A DNA stretch of 33,515 bases from Prauserella flavalba (GTDB lineage: Bacteria; Actinomycetota; Actinomycetes; Mycobacteriales; Pseudonocardiaceae): the NCBI RefSeq assembly GCF_003202235.1, contig NZ_MASU01000027.1, positions 1 through 33,515 of the forward strand, given 5' to 3'. The notes under the pieces were generated by a model. That model worked only from the letters and a program-made list of their open reading frames with translations. It did not search any database and was not told the origin of the DNA. The translations under genes and the position numbers were made by a program. Below, piece by piece: positions 1-9,205 of the stretch (within the stretch, counting starts at the first letter, position 1; every line of letters begins with the position of its first letter).

Positions 1-1072
1 TGTACCCGGCCAGGACGTTGGTAGCGGCGAGCCTGGTTGAACGGGCGAGAACCTCCGGATGGGATGTGGCTTGTCTAAGGCCCACTCCGACCCGGAGGTT
101 CTCGTGTCCCACGGTAGTGCCCGACTGGCTGTGCATGGTCGTCGACTGATCGTTCAACGCCACGAAGCAGGCTGGCCGCAGGCCCACATCGCCGCCGCGA
201 TGGGCGTCTCTCGCAAGTGTGTGAAGACCTGGATCGACCGCTATGCCGTCGAAGGCGACGCCGGTCTGGTCACGCGCTCGTCCCGGCCGCACACGATGCC
301 CACCAGGACCAGCGATGAGGTCGAGCAGAAAGTCCTGGCTGCCCGCGCCGAGCATCGGGCCGGTCCCGATGTCCTCGGTCCGAAGGTCGGGGTGCCCGCG
401 CGGACGGTGTCACGGATCCTGCGCCGCCATCGCGTGCCCTATCTGCGTGAGTGCGACCCGATCACCGGTGAGGTGATTCGCTGCTCGAAGCAGACCGCAA
501 TCCGCTACGAGCGTGAGCGACCAGGCGAACTGGTGCACATGGACGTCAAGAAGATCGGTCGCATCCCCGACGGTGGAGGCTGGCGTGTCCACGGCCGCGC
601 GATTCCACGCAACCGCGTCAACGGGCCCGGATACGACTACGTTCACTCGCTGGTCGACGACCACTCCCGCCTCGCCTACAGCGAGATCCTGCCCGACGAG
701 AAAGGCCCGACCTGCGCAGGCTTTCTCGAACGTGCGATCGCCTACTTCGCCGCCTACGGGATCACTCGGATCGAGCGGTTGATGACCGACAACGCCTGGG
801 CCTACCGCTACTCACTGCGGGCACTGTGTGCCGAGCACGGCATCCTCCAGAAGTTCATCAAGCCCCATTGCCCCTGGCAGAACGGCAAGGTCGAGAGACT
901 GAACCGCACCCTGGCGACCGAATGGGCCTACCGCCAGGTCTTCACCAGCAACGCCGAGCGAGCCACCGCCCTTGCGCCTTGGATCGAGCACTACAACACT
1001 CAACGCCGCCACAGCGCACTCGGAGCCAAACCCCCGATCAGCCGACTGCCACCAACCTGATGGCCGGGTACA
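1..1072 (+). mobile_element. IS481-family insertion sequence, left copy
   Basis: The element runs from TGTACCCGGCCA at base 1 to its inverted copy TGGCCGGGTACA at 1061-1072. Beyond the first 12 bases the two ends stay similar but imperfect (GTTGGTAGC against GTTGGTGGC). It carries one transposase gene filling almost its whole length, which is normal for IS481 relatives of about 1.0-1.1 kb. The base run CCTAG follows at 1073-1077. The right copy has the same CCTAG at its inner end, which points to a CTAG-containing insertion target or to slightly longer IS ends. Confidence 0.93.
104..1060 (+). CDS. IS481-family transposase (DDE, integrase core)
   Basis: This is a 318-aa transposase. The N-terminal third is a winged or helix-turn-helix DNA-binding region (about residues 15-60, with AHIAAAMGVSRKCVKTW), followed by an rve integrase core. 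The catalytic triad is visible as D147 (HMDVKK), D229 (MTDNAWAY) and E264 (GKVERLN), with 34 residues between D229 and E264 as in the DD(34-35)E class. GTG at 104 is chosen because GGAGG lies five bases upstream and the protein then begins with SHGSARL, the usual start of this family. An in-frame ATG at 59 would add 15 unlikely residues. The gene is intact and identical to the right-hand copy, so both could supply transposase. Confidence 0.93.
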   Translation: MSHGSARLAVHGRRLIVQRHEAGWPQAHIAAAMGVSRKCVKTWIDRYAVEGDAGLVTRSSRPHTMPTRTSDEVEQKVLAARAEHRAGPDVLGPKVGVPARTVSRILRRHRVPYLRECDPITGEVIRCSKQTAIRYERERPGELVHMDVKKIGRIPDGGGWRVHGRAIPRNRVNGPGYDYVHSLVDDHSRLAYSEILPDEKGPTCAGFLERAIAYFAAYGITRIERLMTDNAWAYRYSLRALCAEHGILQKFIKPHCPWQNGKVERLNRTLATEWAYRQVFTSNAERATALAPWIEHYNTQRRHSALGAKPPISRLPPT

Positions 1073-1088
1073 CCTAGGCAGCACTCTC

Positions 1089-1733
1089 TCATTTCGGTTC
1101 CCGAGGGATGGCCGTGCCCTGTGCGTACGGGGCGACGAGCGGAACCCGCGGCCACGGGCGGAAGATGTCGAGCTCGCGGACGGTGAATCCGGCCGCGCGA
1201 ATAGCCTGAACGGTGCGACGGTTCGGTCGACAGCCCGCGGCGATGCGCGCCCAGGTCGGCTCGATCCGGTCTTGAACCCAGCCGAGCAGCCCGTCGGCAC
1301 GGATGTGCTCGAAAAATACGAGCTGACCTGTGGGCTTGAGCACCCGTCGGATCTCGGCCAAGGCCCGATCGAGGTCGGTGACGCTGCACAGGACGAGGCC
1401 GCACACGACCGCATCGAACTTCGTCTCGTAGAACGGCAGTCGCTCTGCGGTTGCATCCACGATATCCACCGGTACCTGGACTGCGGCTACGGCGTCGCGC
1501 AGACGTTCGCGCATCGCTGCGGACGGCTCGGCAGCGACGAGCTCGCGAACGCCGCGGTAATGCCGGAGATTGGTACCTGTCCCGGCACCGATTTCCAGGA
1601 CGGTGCCCGTCAGCGACCCCACCATCCTTGCCCGCCGGGCGCCGGCCCAGCGGCGCTCAGCCGGGGCGTTGAAGCTGTCGTAGTAACGGGCGAACCGTTC
1701 GGCAGCCTTGCCGTCCAGATACTCACGAGTCAT
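1089..1733 (-). CDS. Class I SAM-dependent methyltransferase (methyltransferase 1)
   Basis: This is a small class I methyltransferase of 214 aa. Motif I is VLEIGAGTGTN (about residues 45-55). It is followed by an acidic motif II in VAAEPS and by a UbiE-like segment with LCSVTDLDRALAEIRRVLKPTGQLVFFEH. Such proteins resemble phospholipid or quinone methyltransferases, but no substrate can be read from the sequence. ATG at 1733 overlaps the stop of the upstream M56 gene (TGATG), so translation is probably coupled. An in-frame GTG one codon earlier is also possible. A BlaI-type dyad at 1747-1764 ends 13 bases before the start codon and lies in the M56 coding end, so this gene may have its own regulated promoter. 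The 3' end lies only 16 bp from the left IS, and the gene is intact. Confidence 0.85.
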   Translation of the reverse strand: MTREYLDGKAAERFARYYDSFNAPAERRWAGARRARMVGSLTGTVLEIGAGTGTNLRHYRGVRELVAAEPSAAMRERLRDAVAAVQVPVDIVDATAERLPFYETKFDAVVCGLVLCSVTDLDRALAEIRRVLKPTGQLVFFEHIRADGLLGWVQDRIEPTWARIAAGCRPNRRTVQAIRAAGFTVRELDIFRPWPRVPLVAPYAQGTAIPREPK

Positions 1734-2619
1734 CACGCCGCCAATCTACTACATTCTCGTAGTATCCAACCGCAGCCGGGATGGAGCAGTGAGGACGCGA
1801 GAAATGCGCTCACGACCAACCAGCTCATGAGCAGCAATCCCCCTGCACTGATCGCGATCGCCCGGCGCGCCGGTCGCCGCCGGGCCACCCGCGCGCCCTC
1901 CAGTTGCAGCACACGGGCCTCCAACATGTCCCGGTCGCCGAATCCCGAAATCACGTCAGCAGCCAAGGGAACCGGTGGCGCACTCGCGATCAGCAAGGCC
2001 CGCGCGAGCACGGCCGGACCGATGCGGTGTGCAGCGCGCCTGTCAGCGGCCAGCTCCGCATCGCACCGGGCGCGCTGCGCGAGATGCGCGAGCACTGGCA
2101 TGAGGAGCGATCTCAGCACGGCTATCCGACAGAGGAAGATGCGGAGGGGGTCACGTACTCGCACGTGTTCGGCCTCGTGTTCCAGGACGGCCGCCAGTTC
2201 GTCATCGGAACAACGGGCAATCAGGCCGTCGCTGATCACGATGCGCGGTCGCCACAACCCGTATGTAAGCGCGAAGGCACGATCGTCCAACACCCGCTCC
2301 ACGCGCGCGACCAGTCCCTGTCGTCGGACGAGTGACCGTAGCCCCGCGGGTACCGGGAACGCTGCGAGCCGGAGCCGTCGATGCGCCCGCAGCGCGGCCC
2401 GGACAGCTTGATCTCTCGGCGTAGCGCTGCGAGGTTCAGCGCTATCAACGCCAGAGCCGGGAGCACCAAGTACCACGTCGCGACGAGCCGCCCGGCTGCG
2501 CCTGTCAACAGAGTGTGGAGAACGGCAGTGATCGCCGCGCAGGACCCGATCAATGCAGTCGTCCGCAGGAGCAGGCCAGCGCCGATCAGGCTCCAGAAGG
2601 CACCGCCACGGGCCGACAT
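1733..2619 (-). pseudogene. M56-family membrane metallopeptidase (BlaR-like), frameshifted
   Basis: The N-terminal part (2619 down to about 2400) reads in one frame and carries two membrane segments (SLIGAGLLLRTTALIGSCAA, WYLVLPALALIALNLAAL). The rest reads in another frame with PVPAGLRSLV, the zinc motif HEAEH near 2165-2179, ELAADRRA as third-ligand region and a C-terminal membrane segment. The gene spans 887 bp, not a multiple of three, so about one base is missing near 2395-2425. M56 proteases such as BlaR1 cleave or inactivate their partner BlaI after sensing a signal. This one is too short for a BlaR1 penicillin-sensor domain. Its ATG overlaps the blaI1 stop, giving an operon blaI1-M56-methyltransferase. 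It is either a recent pseudogene or a sequencing indel. Confidence 0.8.
1747..1764. promoter_or_regulatory. BlaI-type operator (N8 class) before methyltransferase 1
   Basis: TACTAC-N6-GTAGTA is a perfect six-base inverted repeat of the half-site used by BlaI/MecI repressors. It lies inside the last codons of the M56-1 frame and directly upstream of the methyltransferase 1 start. The spacing between TACTA and TAGTA is eight bases, as at blaI1, against seven at most other sites in the window. Confidence 0.75.
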
Positions 2620-2963
2620 CAGCTTCTTCCTTCGATGATCCGACGCAGCCGTTCCCGGAGATCGTCGTCAGCCTCCGCCTCCGCGAGGAAATGCGCAACG
2701 GCAGCCTGACCGTGCTCGTCGATGACCCGTCTCACTGCAAGTGATGCGGGGTCGCGACCGACCGGCTCGTAGGCATAACCTCGGCCAGCCGGACGCCGCC
2801 GCGCCGCACCCTTGTCGGCCAGTCGCGCGAGAACCGTCATGACGGTCGTATAGGCCAGCGGACGGGACCTCGCCGCGTTGAGCTGCTCCAGCACGTCGCG
2901 CACGGTCAGCGGACCAGCACCTGCCCACAACAGCTCGAGGATCTCTCCCTCCAACCTGCCCAT
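2619..2963 (-). CDS. BlaI/MecI/CopY-family transcriptional repressor (BlaI1)
   Basis: This 114-aa winged-helix repressor has the family pattern LEGEILELLWAGAGPLTVRDVLEQL, then the recognition helix region LAYTTVMTVLARLADKGAARR (about residues 30-50), and a C-terminal dimerisation part. It has no Cys-rich tail, so it is BlaI-like and not a copper-binding CopY. ATG at 2963 is chosen because GGAGG lies seven bases upstream. The GTG two codons earlier is too close to that site, and the long upstream open frame has no family similarity. It overlaps the M56 gene by one base. A dyad at 2987-3004 lies 23 bases before the start, so autorepression is expected. It is divergent from ctaD. Confidence 0.92.
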   Translation of the reverse strand: MGRLEGEILELLWAGAGPLTVRDVLEQLNAARSRPLAYTTVMTVLARLADKGAARRRPAGRGYAYEPVGRDPASLAVRRVIDEHGQAAVAHFLAEAEADDDLRERLRRIIEGRS

Positions 2964-2982
2964 GACCACACCTCCCGACGAC

Positions 2983-3005
2983 CTCCTACTACAACATCGT
3001 AGGAG
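2983..3005. promoter_or_regulatory. BlaI-type operator (N8 class) before blaI1
   Basis: TACTAC-N6-GTAGGA at 2987-3004 has one mismatch to the half-site repeat at methyltransferase 1 and the same spacing. It is also nested in a perfect seven-base repeat CTCCTAC-N9-GTAGGAG (2983-3005). Its position just upstream of blaI1 fits autoregulation of the blaI1-M56-methyltransferase operon. Confidence 0.72.
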
Positions 3006-3109
3006 AAATCTGGAGCGAGGGTCCACCCCTATCGCGTGCTCCACGAGTACGCCCCTATCGGCCCGAGCACGGCCACGCACCCGTGTCGATCGACACAAAA
3101 GCCAGTAAT

Positions 3110-3128
3110 CTACTATCTCGTCTAGTAG
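3110..3128. promoter_or_regulatory. BlaI-type operator (N7 class) before ctaD
   Basis: CTACTA-N7-TAGTAG is a perfect six-base inverted repeat 38 bases before the ctaD start codon. TACTA and TAGTA are seven bases apart, as at eight other sites in the window. It is followed by TTTGGTGTGG, similar to the CTTGGTCTGG that follows the sites at 13879 and 16882. Confidence 0.78.
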
Positions 3129-3165
3129 TTTGGTGTGGCTGTGGCGCCACGAATGGAGTTCGAGC

Positions 3166-4938
3166 ATGGTTGTGACACCGGCACCTGTTGCTCCGCGCCC
3201 GTCGCCGGTGCGCGAGGGGCCGAAGGGTTCATACCTGCTGCGGTTGTTCCGCACGACTGACCACAAGCAGATCGGCATCATGTACCTGGTCACGTCGTTC
3301 GCCTTCTTCATGGTCGGCGGGGCGATGGCCATGTTCATCCGCACCGAACTGGCTCGCCCGGGGCTGCAGTTCCTGTCGCAGGAGCAGTACAACCAGCTGT
3401 TCACCATGCACGGCACGATCATGCTGCTGCTCTACGCGACACCGGTGCTGTTCGGATTCGCGAACTTCATCCTGCCTCTGCAAATCGGCTCACCGGATGT
3501 CGCCTTCCCACGGCTGAACGCGCTCAGCTACTGGCTGTATCTCTTCGGCGGCCTGACCGCCGTCGGCGGGTTCCTCACCCCGGGCGGCGCGGCCGACTTC
3601 GGCTGGTTCGCCTACACGCCACTGTCGAACGCAATCTACTCCCCCGGCGTGGGCGCGGACTTGTGGATCACCGGCTTGCTGGTGTCCGGCCTCGGCACGA
3701 TTCTCGGCGCCGTCAACATGATCACCACCGTGGTATGCCTGCGCGCGCCAGGAATGACTATGTGGCGGATGCCCATCTTCACCTGGAACATCCTGGTCAC
3801 GAGCATCCTCATCCTCATCGCCTTCCCGATCCTCACCGCCGCCCTGTTCGGCCTGCTCGCCGACCGCCGCCTCGGCGCCCATGTGTTCGATCCGGCCAAC
3901 GGCGGCGTGATCCTGTGGCAGCACCTGTTCTGGTTCTTCGGCCACCCAGAGGTGTACATCGTCGCGCTGCCGTTCTTCGGCATCGTGTCCGAGATCTTCC
4001 CGGTGTTCAGCCGCAAACCGGTGTTCGGCTACAAGGGCCTCATCTGGGCCACGCTCGCCATCGCGGCGCTCTCGGTGTCCGTGTGGGCGCACCACATGTA
4101 CGCCACCGGCGCGGTGCTGCTGCCGTTCTTCTCGTTCATGACCTTCCTGATCGCCGTGCCGACCGGTGTGAAGTTCTTCAACTGGATCGGCACCATGTGG
4201 AAGGGACAGCTGACCTTCGAGACGCCGATGCTGTTCTCGGTCGGCTTCATCGTCACGTTCCTCTTCGGCGGTCTGTCGGGTGTGCTGCTCGCGGCCCCGG
4301 CGATCGACTTCCAGGTGTCCGATTCGTACTTTGTGGTGGCGCACTTCCATTACGTGCTCTACGGCACGATCGTGTTCGCCACGTTCGCCGGCATCTACTT
4401 CTGGTTCCCGAAGATCACCGGCCGGATGATGGACGAGCCGCTGGGCAAGCTCCACTTCTGGACCACGTTCATCGGCTTCCACGCGACGTTCCTCGTGCAG
4501 CACTGGCTGGGTGCCGAGGGCATGCCGCGCCGCTACGCCGACTACCTGGTGACCGATGGCTTCACCACGCTCAACACGATCTCCACGATCGGCGCCTACC
4601 TCCTCGGTGCCTCGACGCTGCCGTTCATCTGGAACGTCTTCAAGAGCTACCGCTACGGCGAGGTCGTGACCGTGGACGACCCGTGGGGCTACGGCAACTC
4701 GCTCGAGTGGGCCACCAGCTGCCCGCCGCCGAGGCACAACTTCACCGAGCTGCCCCGGATCCGTTCCGAGCGCCCGGCGTTCGAGCTGCACTACCCGCAC
4801 ATGATCGAACGCATGCGCGACGAGGGCCACATCACCTTTACCGGCAAAGCGCTGCCCCACCCCGAAGCAACACCGACACCCTCCGAGGTGCTCACCACAT
4901 CGGTCGATTCGGGCGGCACTACCGAACCCAGCAAGTAA
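3166..4938 (+). CDS. ctaD: Cytochrome c oxidase subunit I (aa3 type)
   Basis: This is the catalytic subunit of a haem-copper terminal oxidase, 590 aa, with about twelve membrane helices. Ligands are visible: H82 (TMHGTIM) and H395 (HFHY) for low-spin haem a, H393 for haem a3, and H260 (FGHPEVYI), H309 and H310 (WAHHMYATG) for CuB, with Y264 for the His-Tyr cross-link. This is a family A oxidase with a normal length. ATG at 3166 has GGAG seven bases upstream, and the open frame extends uselessly further. Subunits II and III, cytochrome c and assembly factors are absent, so it must pair with host subunits or replace the host CtaD. A BlaI-type dyad precedes it. The multicopper oxidase follows 53 bp downstream and is probably co-transcribed. 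Confidence 0.96.
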   Translation: MVVTPAPVAPRPSPVREGPKGSYLLRLFRTTDHKQIGIMYLVTSFAFFMVGGAMAMFIRTELARPGLQFLSQEQYNQLFTMHGTIMLLLYATPVLFGFANFILPLQIGSPDVAFPRLNALSYWLYLFGGLTAVGGFLTPGGAADFGWFAYTPLSNAIYSPGVGADLWITGLLVSGLGTILGAVNMITTVVCLRAPGMTMWRMPIFTWNILVTSILILIAFPILTAALFGLLADRRLGAHVFDPANGGVILWQHLFWFFGHPEVYIVALPFFGIVSEIFPVFSRKPVFGYKGLIWATLAIAALSVSVWAHHMYATGAVLLPFFSFMTFLIAVPTGVKFFNWIGTMWKGQLTFETPMLFSVGFIVTFLFGGLSGVLLAAPAIDFQVSDSYFVVAHFHYVLYGTIVFATFAGIYFWFPKITGRMMDEPLGKLHFWTTFIGFHATFLVQHWLGAEGMPRRYADYLVTDGFTTLNTISTIGAYLLGASTLPFIWNVFKSYRYGEVVTVDDPWGYGNSLEWATSCPPPRHNFTELPRIRSERPAFELHYPHMIERMRDEGHITFTGKALPHPEATPTPSEVLTTSVDSGGTTEPSK

Positions 4939-4991
4939 CCGTCAGGAACGATCATCGATACCGGCCCATCACCGATCCACATGAGGGACGC

Positions 4992-6545
4992 ATGACCGCA
5001 CAACATCGCCGCATCAGCCGCCGCGACTTCTTGATCATGGGGGCAGGCGTGACGACCGCCGCTGGCCTGGCCGCCTGCACGCCCGGAAACGCTGGCACGG
5101 CCGGCCCCACCAGGATCGGGCCGAAGTCACCGGCGGTCGCCGCAGCGGAACGCAAGCGCCGCGCCGCGAGCAGCGCGTCGACATCAGTGTCGCTCGAGGC
5201 TAGCGTTAACGATGTTGACCTCGGTGGCGTTGCGGTGCGGACTTGGACCTACGGTGGTGACCTGCCCGGCAAGGAGATCCGGATCAAACGCGGTGACATG
5301 CTGAGTGCTGAACTGTCGAACAAGCTGCCCCAGCCGACATCCATTCATTGGCACGGCCTGGCATTGCGCAACGACATGGACGGCGTGCCGGTGCTTACCC
5401 AGCCAGAGATCAAAGCTGGAACCACGTTCCGCTACGATTTCGCAGCACCGGACGCGGGAACCTACTGGTTCCATCCCCACGTCGGCACCCAGCTGGACCG
5501 CGGTCTGTACGCACCGCTCATCGTCGAAGACCCCACCGACGGCTCCGACTACGACACCGAACTGGTCATCGTGCTCGACGACTGGTTGGATGGCGTCGAC
5601 GGCCGAGATCCGGATGCTGTTCTGGCCGAGCTGAAGAAGAACGGCATGGTGATGGCCGAGCCCAGCGGCTCCTCCATGCCCGGAATGGACCACGGCAGCA
5701 TGCCCGGAATGGGCGGAATGCCGCAGTCTGAACTGCTCGGCGGTGACGCCGGCGACGTCACGTACCGGTACGTGCTCGCCAACGGCCGCATCTCCACCGC
5801 CCCGGCCACGTTCCGGTCCAGGCCGGGACAGCGCATCCGGCTGCGGCTGGTCAACGCCGCGGCAGATACCGCCTTCCGGGTGGGCGTTCCCGGCGTGCCC
5901 ATGACCGTCACGCACACTGACGGCTTCCCCGTGGTGCCTCAGCAGGCCGATGTCGCGCTACTCGGGATGGGTGAGCGTCTCGACGCGATCATCACCGTTC
6001 CAGACTCCCCCGTCCCGGTCCTAGCGTTGGCCGAAGGGCGCGACCTCTACGCGCAGGTCCTGATCCAGAGCGGCCGCTCAGGCGATCCGGCCACGGGCGC
6101 CGCCGCCGCTCCACAACTCGCAAGGCTGCCCGTACTGACGGCAAAGGACCTCAAGGCCACCGAAGAGGTCACCTTTCCGGAAAAGTCACCCGACGTGACC
6201 CACACGCTCGTGCTTGAAGGGCCTGGCGCCAAATACAGCTGGACCATCAACGGAAAGGCCTACAATCCGAACGACGGCCTGCCAATTCGATCTGGCCAGC
6301 GAGTACGCCTTCGATTCGAGAACAAATCGGAGATGTTCCACCCCATGCACCTGCACGGGCACACCTTTCAGGTGCTCGGCAAGAACGGGCGCGGAGCCCG
6401 CAAGGACACGGCGATCGTCCTGCCCGGAACCGCTCTCGACGTGGATTTCAACGCCGACAATCCCGGCCAGTGGCTGACCCACTGTCACAACCTCTATCAC
6501 GGCGAAGCCGGGATGATGACTGTAGTGTCCTATGTAGAGGAATAG
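4992..6545 (+). CDS. Tat-exported multicopper oxidase (laccase/CueO-like)
   Basis: This three-cupredoxin-domain multicopper oxidase has 517 aa. The N-terminus has a twin-arginine signal (SRRDFL, R10-R11) and a lipobox LAAC ending at C29, so it should be exported folded and possibly lipid-anchored. Copper ligands are all present: HWHG (H119, H121), HPH (H161, H163), HPMHLHGH (H450, H453, H455, H457) and HCHNLYH-GEAGM (H497, C498, H499, H503, M508). A Met/His-rich loop (MPGMDHGSMPGMGGM, from about residue 227) recalls the Cu(I)-oxidising CueO. ATG at 4992 follows AGGGA and sits 53 bp after ctaD. The likely role is oxidation of Cu(I) or phenolics outside the membrane. Control by the dyad before ctaD is inferred. 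Confidence 0.94.
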   Translation: MTAQHRRISRRDFLIMGAGVTTAAGLAACTPGNAGTAGPTRIGPKSPAVAAAERKRRAASSASTSVSLEASVNDVDLGGVAVRTWTYGGDLPGKEIRIKRGDMLSAELSNKLPQPTSIHWHGLALRNDMDGVPVLTQPEIKAGTTFRYDFAAPDAGTYWFHPHVGTQLDRGLYAPLIVEDPTDGSDYDTELVIVLDDWLDGVDGRDPDAVLAELKKNGMVMAEPSGSSMPGMDHGSMPGMGGMPQSELLGGDAGDVTYRYVLANGRISTAPATFRSRPGQRIRLRLVNAAADTAFRVGVPGVPMTVTHTDGFPVVPQQADVALLGMGERLDAIITVPDSPVPVLALAEGRDLYAQVLIQSGRSGDPATGAAAAPQLARLPVLTAKDLKATEEVTFPEKSPDVTHTLVLEGPGAKYSWTINGKAYNPNDGLPIRSGQRVRLRFENKSEMFHPMHLHGHTFQVLGKNGRGARKDTAIVLPGTALDVDFNADNPGQWLTHCHNLYHGEAGMMTVVSYVEE

Positions 6546-6741
6546 AACCGCAGAAGCGGCCAGCGCCATGTCACGCAGGCATTGGTCGGCCAGTGCTACT
6601 AACCCCGAGCACCCGATCGGCCCGCCCTGCTTCTGTTACCAGAAAAAACGTAATCTTGTCACATCCAGGTCAGCGGCCGTCAGAGTGGGAGCAACCGAGT
6701 CACCTCGGCACGGCAGATCCGGAACTGTCGCGAGCTGATCA

Positions 6742-8353
6742 CTAACCGGACGGCTTGTCTATCTTGGCCAGAGCTACTCTGAACCCGCAACTCTTGATGG
6801 CCTCGGCATGCATTTTCAGGGCCGCCCGAGAAAAGAAGTACATGATCTCTTTGAGATCTCCCGGCTTGCTGGTAGCAATGGCAAAGACGACCGTCCAGTG
6901 CGAGGCTTCGCCGAACGTGGCCCCTGGATCGAGTTGACGAAGCCTATCCATCAGTTTGTCACGGTAGGCGTGGTTCGTCATGAGCATGCGGGCGGAGACG
7001 GATCCTTGCTGGAAGAGATGGCTCATCTTGTCCGAGCCGTCCATGCGCTTGACGCAGATCAGTTGCTTGTCCTTGGTGAGCAGGTCGCAGATTTCGACCC
7101 GCTCACCAGCGCGGCCGCGATACAGGTCGCGGTCCAGCAACATATACCCACACTTCTGCGCGACCCACCGGTTGTAGCGCTCTTCGCCATAGCGACCCTC
7201 CACATGGGCCTTGAGGTAGGAATCGTCCCACCCCGGCATGGGGCGTTCTTCCGGCCACAGCTCAAACGGAGTCGTGCAAGTAACGATCGACGAGCTCCAC
7301 GTACTCCTGATCGATCCGAAACCATGCACCCGCGGTGAGAGTGTAGTGACGGGTCTCGCCACCAATCTGATACGGGACGCTGCCCACAGCGTAGGAGCGG
7401 AGGGGTTTACGGTCCCCCACGACATGTTCGGACAGGTCGAACGGCTCCACTTTGACTGATGTCAGAGGCCTGTTCCACCCTTTGACTTGGTCGACCGCGC
7501 CGTAGACATCTTCCGTCCGCAGCTCGGTCAGCCAGGCTTGCTTCCGGTGCCGTGACAGCCGGTAGGCGTCGGCCAGCAGGTCGAACTCGTCGGGCATCGC
7601 GAAACCGACATCCCGATCGCGTCGGCACACCGCATCGGTTGCCAGGCGGTCGAGGCGCTCGATGAGCGTCTTATCCGTTTCGCGCCGAAAGTAGTCCAGG
7701 AAGGGAAAGTGTTCTCGGTAAGCGGTGGACTGGTACAGATCGAGAACCTCACGCAGTTTGGGCCCGAGCTTGGTGAGGTCGAAGTCATCGATGCTCAGCT
7801 GGAGGGAGTCGGCACCCCGGGCACTCTTGGCAAATCCGGTGACCCTGACATCTCCGCCGAACTTGCGGATCCACTCCTCGTCCGTGAGCAATCCGAGCGC
7901 GATTACCTCGTTGGGCACCGGGAGACGACTTGTGGCATTCCGGCGCCCCTTACCCAACCCACGAGCATCCGCCATCGTGATCTTGTCTGGATCGACGCAG
8001 TTGGCGGCGACACGCAAACCGAAGTCAAGCTCGATCCTTCCAGGATCTAGGGCATGGAAGCCGGTGCCAAACGTGATGGCGAAAACGCGGCCAAGAACGT
8101 GAGCCAGAAGCACAGCACCCGAACTCTTGCTCGAGATCCGGCCCTGCGACTCGACCTCAGCATCAGCGAAGATCGGGCGGACGAAGCTCACCCAACGCGC
8201 CTCGCGCTCCGGCGGCGTCCGGACGAACAAGCGCCATGCCATATCCTCCGTCGGCGGCGCCTGGAGCGGCACCTCCCGGAACAGGTCGCGCCGACGCAGT
8301 ACCTCCTTGCCCAGGGCCACGCCATCACGCAGCAGATATAGCGTGATCCTCAT
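6742..8353 (-). pseudogene. TIGR04141/DUF6119-like sporadically distributed protein, frameshifted
   Basis: The N-terminal frame (8353 to about 7265) begins MRITLYLLRDG and continues through FGTGFHALDP and DDFDLTKLG to a stop just after DRYLHDSV. The next frame takes over at once with PFELWPE and ends at 6742, containing LICVKRMDGSDKMSHLFQQGSVSA. That arrangement and the full length of about 537 residues match what I recall of the TIGR04141/DUF6119 family, whose scattered occurrence and neighbours suggest a mobile or defence role. The span is 1612 bp, one base too many, with the break near 7265-7275. No operator of the BlaI type precedes it. The gene may be dead, or one base may be a sequencing error. 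Family assignment is from memory and needs a profile search. Confidence 0.6.
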
Positions 8354-8514
8354 CCAAGCCGCCGCCTCACGGCTACTACTGTGGCCAAAGACGCCACAGG
8401 CCTCGACGCCACACGCCGCCGACCACCTGTTCAGCCGCCACGATTCCGCTCGGACAGCCCAACATGTCGTCACCGTCAGTAATCGAGCTGCGCCCGCCGG
8501 CAGGCACGCAGAGG

Positions 8515-9111
8515 TCACCGTGCTGGGCGTAGACCGGCGATGGTCACCATCACCAGCCGGCGGACCGCAGATTCGGAATGCAGGCTCCTCGCCGCACTGA
8601 GAGCATGCAAGCAATAGGTGGCGAGTTCGTCCGGCGCGACGTCATCTCGCAGACCACCCACCTCAGCGACTTCGGTCAGCAGCTCCTTGAACAAGTCATG
8701 GACCTGCTGCTCCGCCTCGACAACGTGCGCGCCCGTGTGCAAGACCGCGGCGAGTTCGAGAACAGCGTGATCGTGCGAGAAGCGACCGCTCGAGATGCGC
8801 GCATAGGCCTCCAGCATGACTTGCAGACGCTCGCCGGGAGGGCCGCCCCGCTCTCGGAGTTCGCCCAACTGGTGCAGATGGCACGCGATCTGCCGTTCGT
8901 GCCAGGCACGCAGGATTGCTTCGATGTCGGGGAAGTACTTGTACAGCGTCGCCCGCCCGATGCCGGACCGCTCGGCGATTTGCGACATCGTGACCGACAG
9001 CAACCCGTGCTCGCTCACCAGTTCGGCGGTGGCAGTCAAGATCGCCTCGTGCACCGTGTGGCGATGCGACGCGATCGTCTCGTTCCACAGCTTCGGCACC
9101 GGCACTCCCAC
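8515..9111 (-). CDS. TetR/AcrR-family transcriptional regulator
   Basis: This is a 198-aa TetR-type repressor. The N-terminal DNA-binding domain is clear: AILTATAELVSEHGLLSVTMSQIAERSGIGRATLYKYFPDIEAIL (about residues 18-62), followed by an all-helical ligand domain. GTG at 9111 is chosen because family members start near VGVPVPKLWNETI. No good ribosome site is seen, and the longer open frame upstream is not family-like. It is divergent from the membrane-protein pair at 9206-9978, the usual target arrangement for TetR proteins. The shared 94-bp region should hold its operator. The ligand is unknown. Confidence 0.88.
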   Translation of the reverse strand: MGVPVPKLWNETIASHRHTVHEAILTATAELVSEHGLLSVTMSQIAERSGIGRATLYKYFPDIEAILRAWHERQIACHLHQLGELRERGGPPGERLQVMLEAYARISSGRFSHDHAVLELAAVLHTGAHVVEAEQQVHDLFKELLTEVAEVGGLRDDVAPDELATYCLHALSAARSLHSESAVRRLVMVTIAGLRPAR

Positions 9112-9132
9112 AGTATACGGAACGTCGATCTC

Positions 9133-9161
9133 ATGACATAGTATTTCTAGAATGACAGAGT
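9133..9161. promoter_or_regulatory. Possible TetR operator: imperfect direct repeat ATGACANAGT
   Basis: ATGACATAGT at 9133 recurs as ATGACAGAGT at 9152, 19 bases on, with the palindrome TTCTAGAA between them. The repeats sit in the divergent tetR/9206 promoter region, which is markedly AT-rich. Half of this looks like a BlaI half-site (TAGTA at 9139-9143), but there is no matching TACTA at the right distance. Assignment to TetR is by position only. Confidence 0.3.
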
Positions 9162-9205
9162 GTATCGTAAAATGGTCAAGGATCGACCAAACCGAGGAGG
9201 CGTCG

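Noticed and set aside
2619-2963. BlaI1 as a CopY copper sensor
   Set aside because: It lacks the C-terminal CxC pairs of CopY; copper control is better explained by CsoR.
3490-4860. Long minus-strand open frame (456 codons) opposite ctaD
   Set aside because: It is the high-GC mirror of ctaD, rich in Arg, Glu and His without family pattern; ctaD itself is unmistakable.
9139-9143. TAGTA in the tetR divergent region as a tenth BlaI-type site
   Set aside because: No TACTA-like half-site at seven or eight bases on either side.
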